The translations under genes were made by a program, and so were the position numbers. Below, in pieces: positions 54,647 through 63,995 of a stretch of DNA of 64,000 nucleotides. The notes below the pieces were generated by a model. It made no database searches. It was not told the DNA's origin and was given only the letters and a program-made list of their open reading frames with translations. Numbering within the stretch: the stretch's first letter is position 1; every line of letters begins with the position of its first letter. Source of the stretch: Sphingorhabdus sp. EL138 (GTDB lineage Bacteria > Pseudomonadota > Alphaproteobacteria > Sphingomonadales > Sphingomonadaceae); the NCBI RefSeq assembly GCF_900258045.1, contig NZ_OGVD01000004.1:930001-994000 (forward strand). The letters run 5' to 3'.

Positions 54647-55369
54647 TTAGGACCCGATGACCCGGCGACCGAAATTGCTTCCGGGCCGAGGAACTCCGAC
54701 ATTGGTTGTCGGCGCCATGGCAGGTGATGAAAATACGGTGCGGCGGAAATTCTTCTCGAGACGATCAGAAATATAACCCCAAAGCTGCTGGATTTCCTGA
54801 GAAGACCGGCCATCGGGATCCACTTCCATAACAGTACGGCCATCGATCATCGATCCGGCAAAGTCTGTCCGGTGATGCACGGTAATCGGGGCAACCGTAC
54901 CGTGCTGAGACAGCGCGACAGCGGCTTCCGAAGTGATTTTTGCTTTCGGCGTTGCGCCGTTCACGACAAACAATAACGGTTTGCCGGCACGTTCACACAG
55001 ATCGACGGTTGCACCTACAGCGCGCAGATCATGCGGACTGGGACGCGTTGGTATAACAATAAGCTCAGCCACCGAGATGACGGACTGAATTGCCATGGTA
55101 ATGGCTGGCGGGGTGTCAATCACTGCCAGTTTGAAGCCCTGTTGCCGCAAGATCGCCAGATCGGCAGCGAGGCGAGATACAGTGGTCTGCGCAAAAGCAG
55201 GCAGTTCTGCTTCGCGTTCGTTCCACCAATCGGCCAAAGAACCTTGTGGATCGATATCGATCAGGACAACCGGGCCGGCTCCGGCCAGTTGGGCTTGTAC
55301 GGCCAGGTGACCCGACAAAGTTGTTTTGCCGGAACCACCTTTTTGGGATGCCATTGCTAGAACTCGCAC
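54647..55369 (-). CDS. ParA-family ATPase (orphan, not next to parB)
   Basis: 240 residues from GTG 55369. Deviant Walker A KGGSGKTTLSGHLAV, Walker A' LIDIDPQGSLADWWNER, Walker B KLAVIDTPPAIT. ParA/MinD ATPases position cargo on the nucleoid or poles. With a RHH-like partner and a SPOR protein it could place envelope or division components; no parS sites were sought. Confidence 0.9.
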   Translation of the reverse strand: MRVLAMASQKGGSGKTTLSGHLAVQAQLAGAGPVVLIDIDPQGSLADWWNEREAELPAFAQTTVSRLAADLAILRQQGFKLAVIDTPPAITMAIQSVISVAELIVIPTRPSPHDLRAVGATVDLCERAGKPLLFVVNGATPKAKITSEAAVALSQHGTVAPITVHHRTDFAGSMIDGRTVMEVDPDGRSSQEIQQLWGYISDRLEKNFRRTVFSSPAMAPTTNVGVPRPGSNFGRRVIGS

Positions 55370-55632
55370 TCTATTCCCCTTAGTATCATCACGTGTTGAT
55401 CAGGACGTCTGAAATTCATTCATCGCCTTCTCTGACAGAACAGGGCTAAAATAGGGTTAACAAACGCGTGATGTTTTTTTGCGCGGGAAAATTATTTTAC
55501 ACGGCGTTAGATTTCGATTCAGTCACCGGTCAGATTTTCGGTTTAAGGTTACGAATAATTTGCAAATTGGCGTTAAGGACAAATTACGCATAAGATGACT
55601 GTCAGCAATTTGAATACCGAGGGCCTGATCAC

Positions 55633-56670
55633 ATGAAAAATTCCAAGATAGCGCGTCATATCTTAATGGCATCTGCGGTTTTCGGATTCGGCACGCCCGC
55701 ATTGGCCGATGTAAAAGACGGTGTCGATGCCTGGGGACGCGGCGACTATAAAGCCGCTGTTGCCGAATGGCGCGGCCCTGCCAGTGCCGGCGATGCCGAT
55801 GCGCAGTTTAATATGGGTCAGGCCTACAAGCTTGGGCGTGGTGTGCCCATGGATCTTACCCAAGCCGAACAGTTTTATAAGCGCGCGGCCGACCAGGGTC
55901 ATTTGCAGGCCAGTGACAATTATGGCCTGATCCTTTTCCAGAACCAGCGGCGGAAAGAGGCCCTGCCCTATCTGCAGGCCTCCGCCAACCGCGGCGAACC
56001 GCGTGCGCAATATGTATTGGGTACCGGGCACTTCAATGGCGATTTTGTCGAAAAAGACTGGATCAGGGCTTATGCCTTGATGACTCGCGCTTCTGCCGCC
56101 GGATTGCCACAGGCGACTTCCAATATGGCACAGATGGACAAATATATTCCCCTCGACAAGCGCCGCCGGGCCATCGAACTGGCCAGCCAGATGGAAGAGA
56201 ATGAAAAACGGGTCCGGACTGCACAGGTCGGTGGTTTGAGAGCAACGCCGTCCAGTGGCGCGATACAGACCGCACAATTACCCGCATCGAAAGCTGTTGC
56301 TCCGGTTCCGACTCCGGCGCCGAAACCTGTCGCTCCGCCATCAGTTGCAACGCCTCCGGCTCCAGCACCCGCTAAGGCACCGCCACTGGCTAAGCCTGCT
56401 CCGGCACCGGCCCCTGCCCCCGTTCGCACGGCAACAACCGGCAATTGGCGCGTTCAACTGGGTGCTTTTGGCGATCAGAACAAGGCCAAGGCACTATGGA
56501 ACAATCTGGAGAAACGGGTTTCTGCCCTGAACAATTTGCAGCCCTATCTGGTTGCGGCCGGTTCGATCACACGGTTGCAAGCTGGGCCTTTTGCTACCAA
56601 GGCGCAAGCGAGCAAGGTTTGCGGAAGTGTCAAGGCATCCGGCAACGATTGCATCGTAAAGTCACGATAA
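55633..56670 (+). CDS. Sel1-repeat/SPOR-domain exported protein
   Basis: 345 residues. Signal peptide (cleavage after ALA-DVKDG), Sel1-like repeats about 40-160 (QFNMGQAYKLGRGVPMDLTQ, AQYVLGTGHFNGDFVEKDWI), a Pro/Ala linker and a C-terminal SPOR domain (WRVQLGAFGDQNKAKALWNN, ITRLQAGPFATKAQASKVC). Divergent from parA. Two SPOR proteins flank this ParA locus. Confidence 0.92.
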   Translation: MKNSKIARHILMASAVFGFGTPALADVKDGVDAWGRGDYKAAVAEWRGPASAGDADAQFNMGQAYKLGRGVPMDLTQAEQFYKRAADQGHLQASDNYGLILFQNQRRKEALPYLQASANRGEPRAQYVLGTGHFNGDFVEKDWIRAYALMTRASAAGLPQATSNMAQMDKYIPLDKRRRAIELASQMEENEKRVRTAQVGGLRATPSSGAIQTAQLPASKAVAPVPTPAPKPVAPPSVATPPAPAPAKAPPLAKPAPAPAPAPVRTATTGNWRVQLGAFGDQNKAKALWNNLEKRVSALNNLQPYLVAAGSITRLQAGPFATKAQASKVCGSVKASGNDCIVKSR

Positions 56671-56689
56671 TGGGGCTCAGTAGAGCGAC

Positions 56690-57571
56690 CTAGTCGTTCA
56701 CCCAATGTTTAGAGCCGATGCCCTGCATGTATAGCAGGGCTCTAAGGTCGTTATGTTTGATCGCTGCATCAGCGGCTTGCGCCGCTTTTGGTTTGGCATG
56801 ATAGGCCACACCCATTCCGGCCAACGCGATCATCGGAATATCATTGGCACCGTCCCCCACGGCCATGCATTGATCGAGAGACAGTCCTGCGGATTTTGCG
56901 CTCTGCTTTAGCAATTCCGCTTTTCTTTGCGCATCGACAATTGCACCGGTCAGCTTTCCGGTCAAAATCCCGTCCGCTTCAGCCAATATGTTCGCTTCTA
57001 CGACAGAAAATCCGAGTTTGCGGGCCACCGGATCGGCAAATCGGGTGAAGCCGCCGGAAACCAATATGGTCTTCGTTCCACGCGCGGCCATGGTCTTTAC
57101 GAGCGTCTCGGCCCCCGGCATGGTTTCGACTTTTTCAGCAAGACATCGGTCAATCGCCGAAATGTCCAGCCCGGCGAGCAGAGCCACCCTGCCCCGCAAC
57201 GCCTCTTCAAAATCCAGCTCGCCGAGCATAGCGCGTTCGGTAATCTCTGCGATCTGGTCCTTGATTCCCGCATAGCCGGCGAGTTCATCTATGCACTCGA
57301 CAGTGATCATCGTACTGTCCATATCGGATATCAGCAGTTTTTTCTCCCGGTTTTCGGATGGCTGAACGACAAGGTCCGTTGCTTCTCCGTCAATTGGCAA
57401 GGCATCCCGCAGATTTGCGAGGTCGCCTTCGAGGAAGATATCAGCCGCTTTGCCGTCAATAACATCACCAATCCGGGAAATCTTCCCGCCCGCTTCCGTC
57501 AACCGGTCTGCGGCAGAACTTAACTCTCCCTTTTGTAGCTGATCTGCTGCTATTAGCGTGGCGATGAGCAT
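56690..57571 (-). CDS. serB: Phosphoserine phosphatase
   Basis: 293 residues from ATG 57571 with GGAG 7 nt upstream. HAD enzyme making serine: ISDMDSTMITVECIDELA (DxDST), VSGGFTRFA and GDGANDIPM. The N-terminal 85 residues form an ACT-like regulatory region. Its start overlaps the divergent miaA start by about 8 nt if miaA begins at 57564. Confidence 0.96.
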   Translation of the reverse strand: MLIATLIAADQLQKGELSSAADRLTEAGGKISRIGDVIDGKAADIFLEGDLANLRDALPIDGEATDLVVQPSENREKKLLISDMDSTMITVECIDELAGYAGIKDQIAEITERAMLGELDFEEALRGRVALLAGLDISAIDRCLAEKVETMPGAETLVKTMAARGTKTILVSGGFTRFADPVARKLGFSVVEANILAEADGILTGKLTGAIVDAQRKAELLKQSAKSAGLSLDQCMAVGDGANDIPMIALAGMGVAYHAKPKAAQAADAAIKHNDLRALLYMQGIGSKHWVND

Positions 57572-58496
57572 ATATTCTCCGAAAGACAAGAAAGACGTGG
57601 CACTGATCGTTGGCCCTACGGCCAGCGGCAAGTCCGCATTGGCATTGGAGCTGGCCAAAAAGCAACCCTCTGTGATCATCAATGCTGACAGTGCTCAGGT
57701 TTATGCCGATCTACAGGTTCTGAGCGCCCGGCCTGACGAACAGGAAATGCAGGGCGTAGATCACCGGCTTTACGGCTATATAGATGGTGCCGAGACCTGT
57801 TCTGCTGCGCGCTGGGCCAATGATGCCAAGAGTGAAATAGCGGCGGCTCATGCCAAAGACATATTACCGATACTGGTTGGCGGAACAGGCCTCTACGTCC
57901 GCACATTGCTCGACGGGATCGCACCGATACCCGAAATCGCCCCTGCTATCCGCGCGAAGGTGCGGCAAATGGACATCGCTGACGCCTTTGCAGCGTTGCA
58001 AGACGCAGATCCGGTGTCTGCACAGCGTTTGAATGCCAGAGATTCGAGTCGGGTCATGCGCGCGTTGGAAGTTATTCTGTCGTCGGGAAAGACCATGGGG
58101 CACTGGCACGCTCAAATGGCCGGCGGGATAGCTGGCGAGATCAATCTGCACCCTCTGCTTCTGCTACCGCCCCGTGAATGGTTGTACGAACGATGTGATC
58201 ACCGGTTCCAAATCATGTTGGACAATGGTGTGGAAGAGGAAGTTACGGCGCTTCTGAAGAAAGACTTGCCATCAGGCTGCCCGGTCATGCGCGCCATTGG
58301 TGTACCGGAGATCAGCGCCTGGCTCCATGGTGAAGTCAATCTGGAAGAAGCACAGACCCGGGCCATGGCCGCCACGCGGCAATATGCCAAGCGCCAGTAC
58401 ACATGGTTCCGTAATCAATGCCCGGGCGATTGGCCTCGCCATGAAGGGATCATAAATAATGATAATATCGAGGATATTATTATATTATTACAATAA
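57564..58496 (+). CDS. miaA: tRNA dimethylallyltransferase
   Basis: 310 residues. Adds the isopentenyl group to A37 of UNN-decoding tRNAs. P-loop VGPTASGKSALALEL, INADSAQVYADLQVLSARP, VGGTGLYVRTLLDG and TRQYAKRQYTWFRNQ. The start could instead be GTG 57597; the ATG at 57564 has no clear ribosome site. It overlaps the divergent serB 5' end. Confidence 0.95.
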   Translation: MSIYSPKDKKDVALIVGPTASGKSALALELAKKQPSVIINADSAQVYADLQVLSARPDEQEMQGVDHRLYGYIDGAETCSAARWANDAKSEIAAAHAKDILPILVGGTGLYVRTLLDGIAPIPEIAPAIRAKVRQMDIADAFAALQDADPVSAQRLNARDSSRVMRALEVILSSGKTMGHWHAQMAGGIAGEINLHPLLLLPPREWLYERCDHRFQIMLDNGVEEEVTALLKKDLPSGCPVMRAIGVPEISAWLHGEVNLEEAQTRAMAATRQYAKRQYTWFRNQCPGDWPRHEGIINNDNIEDIIILLQ

Positions 58497-58547
58497 TTGA
58501 GCTTGACATAATATATATAAATATGTAGCGCCGCCCGGTTCGAGCGG

Positions 58548-58640
58548 ATGTTGTGCGGAATCTTGCAGATTGCCTTGCAGTGCAGCATCGCCTATCAAAC
58601 GCCCGCCTGTTGCGGGCTTAACAATGATTATGGAGCTTAA
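58548..58640 (+). other. Candidate leader ORF overlapping the ilvB start
   Basis: ATG-initiated 30-codon reading frame (MLCGILQIALQCSIAYQTPA then CCGLNNDYGA) behind GAGCGG, ending inside ilvB. It contains four Leu and three Ile but no run of them. A GCCCGC/GCGGGC hairpin (58601-58617) lies in its second half, just before the ilvB ATG. Leader-mediated control is possible but unproved. Confidence 0.3.
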
Positions 58641-60387
58641 AGTGGCCGAAAAAAGCGGTGCGGAAATATTGGTTCAAACCCTGCTCGATCTGGGTGTCGA
58701 CACCGTATTTGGCTATCCCGGCGGCGCTGTGCTGCCGATTTATGATGCGCTCTATGACCATCCCAAAATCAAGCACATATTGGTCCGCCATGAACAGGCG
58801 GCGACCCATGCAGCAGAGGGTTATGCCCGTTCAACCGGCAAACCCGGTGTTGTTCTGGTCACATCCGGTCCCGGCGCAACCAATGCGGTTACGGGGATTA
58901 CCGATGCTTTGATGGATTCTATTCCGATGGTTGTCATCACCGGTCAGGTTGCGACAAATCTCATCGGTTCCGATGCTTTTCAGGAAGCCGATACGGTTGG
59001 CATTACCCGGCACTGCACAAAACATAATTATCTGGTAAAGCAGCCATCTGACCTCGCTGGCGTTCTGACAGAAGCTTTTCATATCGCCACGCAAGGCCGT
59101 CCAGGCCCGGTTGTGGTTGATATTCCCAAAAATGTTCAGGTCGCCGAAGCCGAATTCCGCTCACATAACGGAAAGATAAATCCCCGTTATCAGCCGCAAA
59201 TTGATGGTGATTTCAAAGCCATAAACGAGGCTGCTGAGATGATCATGAAAGCCAAGGCGCCGATACTATATACCGGCGGTGGCATTATCAATAGCGGCCC
59301 GAAGGCGAGCGAAACACTTTGCCAGTTGGCGGAATTAACGGGCGCTCCGGTGACGTCGACTCTTATGGGGCTTGGCGCTTTTCCGGCCTCTTCTGAACAA
59401 TGGCTCGGGATGTTGGGCATGCACGGCACGTTTGAAGCCAATATGGCGATGAACCGCGCTGACTTGGTGGTTTGCCTCGGCGCGCGTTTTGATGACCGTA
59501 TTACAGGCCGGATTGATGCATTCTCGCCCAATAGCAAGAAAATCCATGTCGATATTGACCGATCCTCCGTAAACAAGACAATCCGCGTCGATTTGCCGGT
59601 TATCGGTGATGTCGGACGGGTTATGGAGCAACTGCTCGCTGTCCTGAAAGGGCGCAAATTCAGCGCTCCCGACTATGAGGAATGGTGGGCGCGGATTAAA
59701 GGATGGCGTGCAACCAATTGCCTAGCTTATCCTGAAAGCAAAACCGAAATCATGCCGCAAGAGGCTATACGCAAGCTGTGGGAAGCCACGCATGAGCGCA
59801 GCCCGGTCATCACCACCGAAGTCGGCCAGCACCAAATGTGGGCGGCGCAGCATTTTGATTTTGAGAAACCCAATAAATGGCTGACGAGCGGCGGTCTTGG
59901 CACCATGGGTTACGGTCTGCCTGCCGCCATCGGCGCGCAATTGGGTGATCCTGATGCTCTGGTTATTGATATTGCTGGTGAGGCATCGATCCAGATGAAT
60001 ATTCAGGAACTGGGTACAGCGAGTCAATATCGCCTGCCGGTCAAGATTTTCATCCTCAATAACGAATATATGGGCATGGTTCGCCAATGGCAGGAACTGA
60101 CCTATGAGAGCCGTTATTCAAATAGTTATTCCGATAGTCTCCCGGACTTTATCAAGTTAGCCGAGAGCTATGGCTGGACTGGCATATTGATCGAAGACCC
60201 TGCAGACCTGGAAGCGGGTATCCGGAAAATGATTGAAACCGATGGTCCCGTACTGGTCGATTGCCGCGTTGCAAAACTGGCCAATTGCTTTCCGATGATC
60301 CCATCAGGCGCCGCCCATACGGACATGTTGCTGACGCCAGAGGACGTCAAAGGCACGATGGACGATAACGCAAAGGCACTTGTTTAA
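58624..60387 (+). CDS. ilvB: Acetolactate synthase large subunit
   Basis: 587 residues from ATG 58624 (58630 possible; a longer frame from 58570 is unlikely). ThDP enzyme of branched-chain amino acid synthesis: catalytic Glu in VRHEQAATHAAEGYARS, FGYPGGAVLPIYD, central FAD-binding domain with ARFDDRITG, and the ThDP-metal motif region IDIAGEASIQMNIQEL (GE where many enzymes have GD). The ilvN start overlaps its stop by 1 nt. Confidence 0.97.
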   Translation: MIMELKVAEKSGAEILVQTLLDLGVDTVFGYPGGAVLPIYDALYDHPKIKHILVRHEQAATHAAEGYARSTGKPGVVLVTSGPGATNAVTGITDALMDSIPMVVITGQVATNLIGSDAFQEADTVGITRHCTKHNYLVKQPSDLAGVLTEAFHIATQGRPGPVVVDIPKNVQVAEAEFRSHNGKINPRYQPQIDGDFKAINEAAEMIMKAKAPILYTGGGIINSGPKASETLCQLAELTGAPVTSTLMGLGAFPASSEQWLGMLGMHGTFEANMAMNRADLVVCLGARFDDRITGRIDAFSPNSKKIHVDIDRSSVNKTIRVDLPVIGDVGRVMEQLLAVLKGRKFSAPDYEEWWARIKGWRATNCLAYPESKTEIMPQEAIRKLWEATHERSPVITTEVGQHQMWAAQHFDFEKPNKWLTSGGLGTMGYGLPAAIGAQLGDPDALVIDIAGEASIQMNIQELGTASQYRLPVKIFILNNEYMGMVRQWQELTYESRYSNSYSDSLPDFIKLAESYGWTGILIEDPADLEAGIRKMIETDGPVLVDCRVAKLANCFPMIPSGAAHTDMLLTPEDVKGTMDDNAKALV

Positions 60388-60902
60388 TGCATATTAAGGA
60401 AGAAAAAGCCGAACGCCATGTCCTGGCCGTTCTGGTTGACAATGAAGCGGGTATTTTGGCGCGCATCGCCGGGATGTTTACCGCACGCGGCTATAATATC
60501 GAAAGCCTGACCGTCGCCGATATCAGCGCCGATCACGCGATCAGCCGGATAACCATTGCCACAAACGGTCCGCCGCATGTGATTGAGCAGATTATTGCCC
60601 AACTCGACCGGTTGGTGCCGGTGCACAGTGTCCGCGACCTGACCGAAGCCGGCCCGCATGTGCAACGTGAGCTGGCTCTGGTAAAGGTCTCTGGAAAAGG
60701 CGAAAACCGGATCGAAGCGATGCGGCTTGCCGATGTTTATCGCGCGCGGGTTGTAGATGCGACGACCGAGAGTTTTGTATTCGAAATTACCGGTGCACCC
60801 GACAAGATCCAGACATTTGTCGGCCTGATGCGGGAAGTTGGATTGGTTGAAGTCGGACGCACCGGTGTAGTTGCCATCGGCCGCGGACCGGATGCAGCAT
60901 GA
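60387..60902 (+). CDS. ilvN: Acetolactate synthase small subunit
   Basis: 171 residues. Regulatory subunit giving valine feedback inhibition; N-terminal ACT domain VLVDNEAGILARIAGMFTAR with GYNIESLTV and a C-terminal domain. Coupled to ilvB by TAATG; ilvC follows after 44 nt. Confidence 0.97.
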   Translation: MHIKEEKAERHVLAVLVDNEAGILARIAGMFTARGYNIESLTVADISADHAISRITIATNGPPHVIEQIIAQLDRLVPVHSVRDLTEAGPHVQRELALVKVSGKGENRIEAMRLADVYRARVVDATTESFVFEITGAPDKIQTFVGLMREVGLVEVGRTGVVAIGRGPDAA

Positions 60903-60937
60903 ATAACCTAGTACTAGCTCTAAATATCTGAATATAA

Positions 60938-61966
<1,029 letters not shown>

Positions 61967-61980
61967 ACCATAGCCTTTAA

Positions 61981-62025
61981 GGGCCGCGCCGTTCTGGCTT
62001 GCCTAAAGCTAGGCAGCGCGGTCCC
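61981..62025. terminator. GC-rich hairpin between convergent ilvC and BLUF gene
   Basis: GGGCCGCGC (61981-61989) pairs with GCGCGGTCCC (62016-62025, one bulge), with an inner TGCCT/AGGCA stem. No U tract; overlaps the last BLUF codons. Probable bidirectional terminator. Confidence 0.4.
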
Positions 62026-62407
62026 GGGCTTCGGCAAAGCTCATCAGTTCATTTGCCACGTCACGGTCGCAGTCACTTACCAGTTCCTTGACGGCGGATA
62101 GCAGACTGGCATCACCATCCACATATCTCGAAGCCATTTCCCATTTGGGAAACTGGCGCCGCCCGATATAGCCATTTTTTAGCTGGATTATCGCGGAATG
62201 ACGTCTGTCAGCGGATATCCGAGCAAAAGTCTCTTCGACCTGCTCTGCTTCACCTTCCAGATATTGGAGAAATCGCCGTTTATCCTGGATTAAAAGACCG
62301 GTTATGCCGTTCCTGACATTATTCCGGCGCCCGACACGAAGAATATCTGTCATTTCTGACCGGGTGATATCCGGTTTTGGTGTGCTGATATAGACAAGTC
62401 TGTACAT
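62009..62407 (-). CDS. BLUF-domain blue-light sensor
   Basis: 132 residues, a short stand-alone BLUF protein. FAD-contacting residues are visible: Tyr6 in RLVYISTPK, Asn33 in RNGITGLLI and Gln48 in RRFLQYLEG, with the typical DRRHSAIIQL helix; SxM-type Trp/Met switch region is FPKWEMASRY. No output domain, so it must act through a partner. It may regulate c-di-GMP, stress or pigment genes; nothing adjacent decides this. Confidence 0.93.
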   Translation of the reverse strand: MYRLVYISTPKPDITRSEMTDILRVGRRNNVRNGITGLLIQDKRRFLQYLEGEAEQVEETFARISADRRHSAIIQLKNGYIGRRQFPKWEMASRYVDGDASLLSAVKELVSDCDRDVANELMSFAEARDRAA

Positions 62408-62482
62408 TCTGCACCTTGCAAACGCGTCGAGAGATGCAAGGTTATCTGATTCCGGTTAATTTTTGCCTATACGTCAAACAAA

Positions 62483-62514
62483 AAGGGCGGCAGAATCACG
62501 TTCCACCGCCCCTT
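62483..62514 (-). terminator. Intrinsic terminator of the first YHS gene
   Basis: On the minus strand AAGGGGCGG ... CCGCCCTTTTTG: GGGCGG/CCGCCC core stem extended by A-T pairs and followed by a T run; 15-nt loop. It lies just downstream of the gene at 62534. Confidence 0.85.
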
Positions 62515-62533
62515 CTCGTTATTTGGACCGCAC

Positions 62534-63082
62534 TTAAGCGTCGTCGTAACGTGCATCCGCTGGAATTTTCGGGAATTCCTGGTCCGCTTTTTCGATAAAG
62601 CCGGGAATATCCTTGTTCCAGGTATCCTGAACTTTCTGATTGAAGTTCAGATATAGCTTACCGTCGACAACAGCATAGAGTTTCGGATCACCCGATGCGA
62701 GCTTGCCGCGTGAGGCCGCCCAAGCGCAGTGGCCACCATATTGGGGAGCAAACTTTGCAGGTTCGGCTTGGAATTTCGCCGCATTTTCGGCTGAAGCAAA
62801 GTGATATTCAACGCCATTATATCTGACGCGATGTTCCTTGCTTCCTTCAACAGGCACGCCGTCGCCTTCAAAATAGCTGACCGTGTCATAACCGCTTACA
62901 GCCACATTTTCAGATCCGGCAGGACCGGTGAAAACAGGTAATTCCATATCATCGGAAACTTCTATAATTGCGGCATCGACCGTTTCAGCTGTTTCCGTTG
63001 TTTCTGCTGTTTCAGACGAAGGGGCGGAGCAAGCGATTGGCAACGTGGCCATCATGATCGCTGCTAAAAATGTCTTGTTCAT
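62534..63082 (-). CDS. YHS-domain lipoprotein
   Basis: 182 residues. Signal with lipobox TLPIACSAP, an acidic Glu/Thr-rich spacer (about 22-45), then a YHS-like domain: VAVSGYDTVSYFEGDGVPVE, VEYHFASAENAAKFQAEP and KFAPQYGGHCAWAASRG with a Cys in GHCAW, ending DGKLYLNFNQ. YHS domains occur in metal (copper, silver) handling proteins. A close paralogue is encoded at 63525. Confidence 0.9.
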   Translation of the reverse strand: MNKTFLAAIMMATLPIACSAPSSETAETTETAETVDAAIIEVSDDMELPVFTGPAGSENVAVSGYDTVSYFEGDGVPVEGSKEHRVRYNGVEYHFASAENAAKFQAEPAKFAPQYGGHCAWAASRGKLASGDPKLYAVVDGKLYLNFNQKVQDTWNKDIPGFIEKADQEFPKIPADARYDDA

Positions 63083-63105
63083 TTGTTAAATCCTTTGGGT
63101 AATCT

Positions 63106-63151
63106 GTTTGAGGGGGCACTGGTGTCTTAACATAAGCTAACCCCCTCAAAC
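63106..63151. repeat. Perfect 11-bp inverted repeat between YHS gene and Cys-rich gene
   Basis: GTTTGAGGGGG (63106-63116) and CCCCCTCAAAC (63141-63151) with a 24-nt loop. On the minus strand it lies 24 nt upstream of the YHS ATG and 10 nt after the Cys-rich stop, so it could end one transcript or control the next. No U tract. Confidence 0.6.
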
Positions 63152-63160
63152 CACTATTCT

Positions 63161-63463
63161 TTATTGAGGTGCACAGGCCGCTGCGCAGGCACCGCAAGCG
63201 GCGGGTTGAGCAGCGCAGACTGCGGCATCAGCGGCACATCCTGCGGCGCAGGCAGCAGCAGCGCAGTCCGCAGCAGCACAAGCACCGCATGCAGCGGCTG
63301 CACAAGCTCCACCAGATGCAGCACATGCTGCTGCACACGCACCGCAGGCTGGTTGAGCTACTGGAGCAGCTGCCGTGCAGGTAGCAAGCGCTGCAGAAGG
63401 TGTGGCCAGGGACAAGCCGCCCATGACAGCGAGCATGGCGGAAACTTTGCGTTGGTTGTTCAT
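63161..63463 (-). CDS. Exported Cys/Ala-rich low-complexity protein
   Basis: 100 residues. Signal peptide (MNNQRKVSAMLAVMGGLSLA, cleavage near ALA-TC), then about 72 residues with 14 cysteines among alanines. CGAC occurs three times (residues 40-43, 59-62, 90-93), and CGACAAACA repeats at both ends. No aromatic residues in the mature part and few charges. The CxxC spacing suggests metal binding or thiol exchange, and the flanking YHS genes suggest a metal theme. No recognised homologue. In-frame signal, ribosome site AAGGAAAA and syntenic setting support it as real. Confidence 0.78.
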   Translation of the reverse strand: MNNQRKVSAMLAVMGGLSLATPSAALATCTAAAPVAQPACGACAAACAASGGACAAAACGACAAADCAAAACAAGCAADAAVCAAQPAACGACAAACAPQ

Positions 63464-63524
63464 GGTATTTTCCTTTGATGTAAGTGTTTACGTTAAATGG
63501 TTGCGTGACGAATGGGGGCCCCGA

Positions 63525-63995
63525 TTAGCCGCCGAATTTGGCGTCATCCGGGAATGTTGGCCATTTGATATCAGCTTTGCTGATGAAGCCGGCGATATCT
63601 CCAAGCCAGGTTGTCTGAACCTGCTTGTTGAAGTTCAGGTATAGTTTGCCATCAGTAACTTTGTAGATGAGTGGATCACCGGGAGCCAGTGAACCGCGAG
63701 ACAAAGCCCATGCGCAGTGCCCGCCATATTGCGGAGCAAATTTTGCGGGATTTTCTTTAAATTTTGCAGCATTCGATGCGTTGCTGAAGTGATAGTCTAC
63801 ACCCTTATACTTAACCCGATGGGCCTTGCTGCCTTTAACGGGTTTACCGCTGCCGGTGAAATAGGATGTAACGTCATATCCACTCACAGCGATGTTTCCG
63901 CCTTCCACACCGGTAAAGGTCGGACCGGCAATTGCCGCATCTATCGGCAATGCAAAAGTGGCGGTGGTCGCGGCGAGCGCGAGTGCGATTGGCAT
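63525..63995 (-). CDS. YHS-domain exported protein (start probably beyond window)
   Basis: At least 156 residues. The first visible methionine gives MPIALALAATTATFALPIDA, a hydrophobic signal core lacking the usual basic N-region, and the frame stays open to the window edge, so a start just beyond 64000 is likely. YHS-like core: IAVSGYDVTSYFTGSGKPVK, VDYHFSNASNAAKFKENPAK, YGGHCAWALSRG and DGKLYLNFNK. Strongly similar to the protein at 62534 but without the acidic lipoprotein spacer, so a tandem duplication interrupted by the Cys-rich gene. Confidence 0.87.
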   Translation of the reverse strand: MPIALALAATTATFALPIDAAIAGPTFTGVEGGNIAVSGYDVTSYFTGSGKPVKGSKAHRVKYKGVDYHFSNASNAAKFKENPAKFAPQYGGHCAWALSRGSLAPGDPLIYKVTDGKLYLNFNKQVQTTWLGDIAGFISKADIKWPTFPDDAKFGG

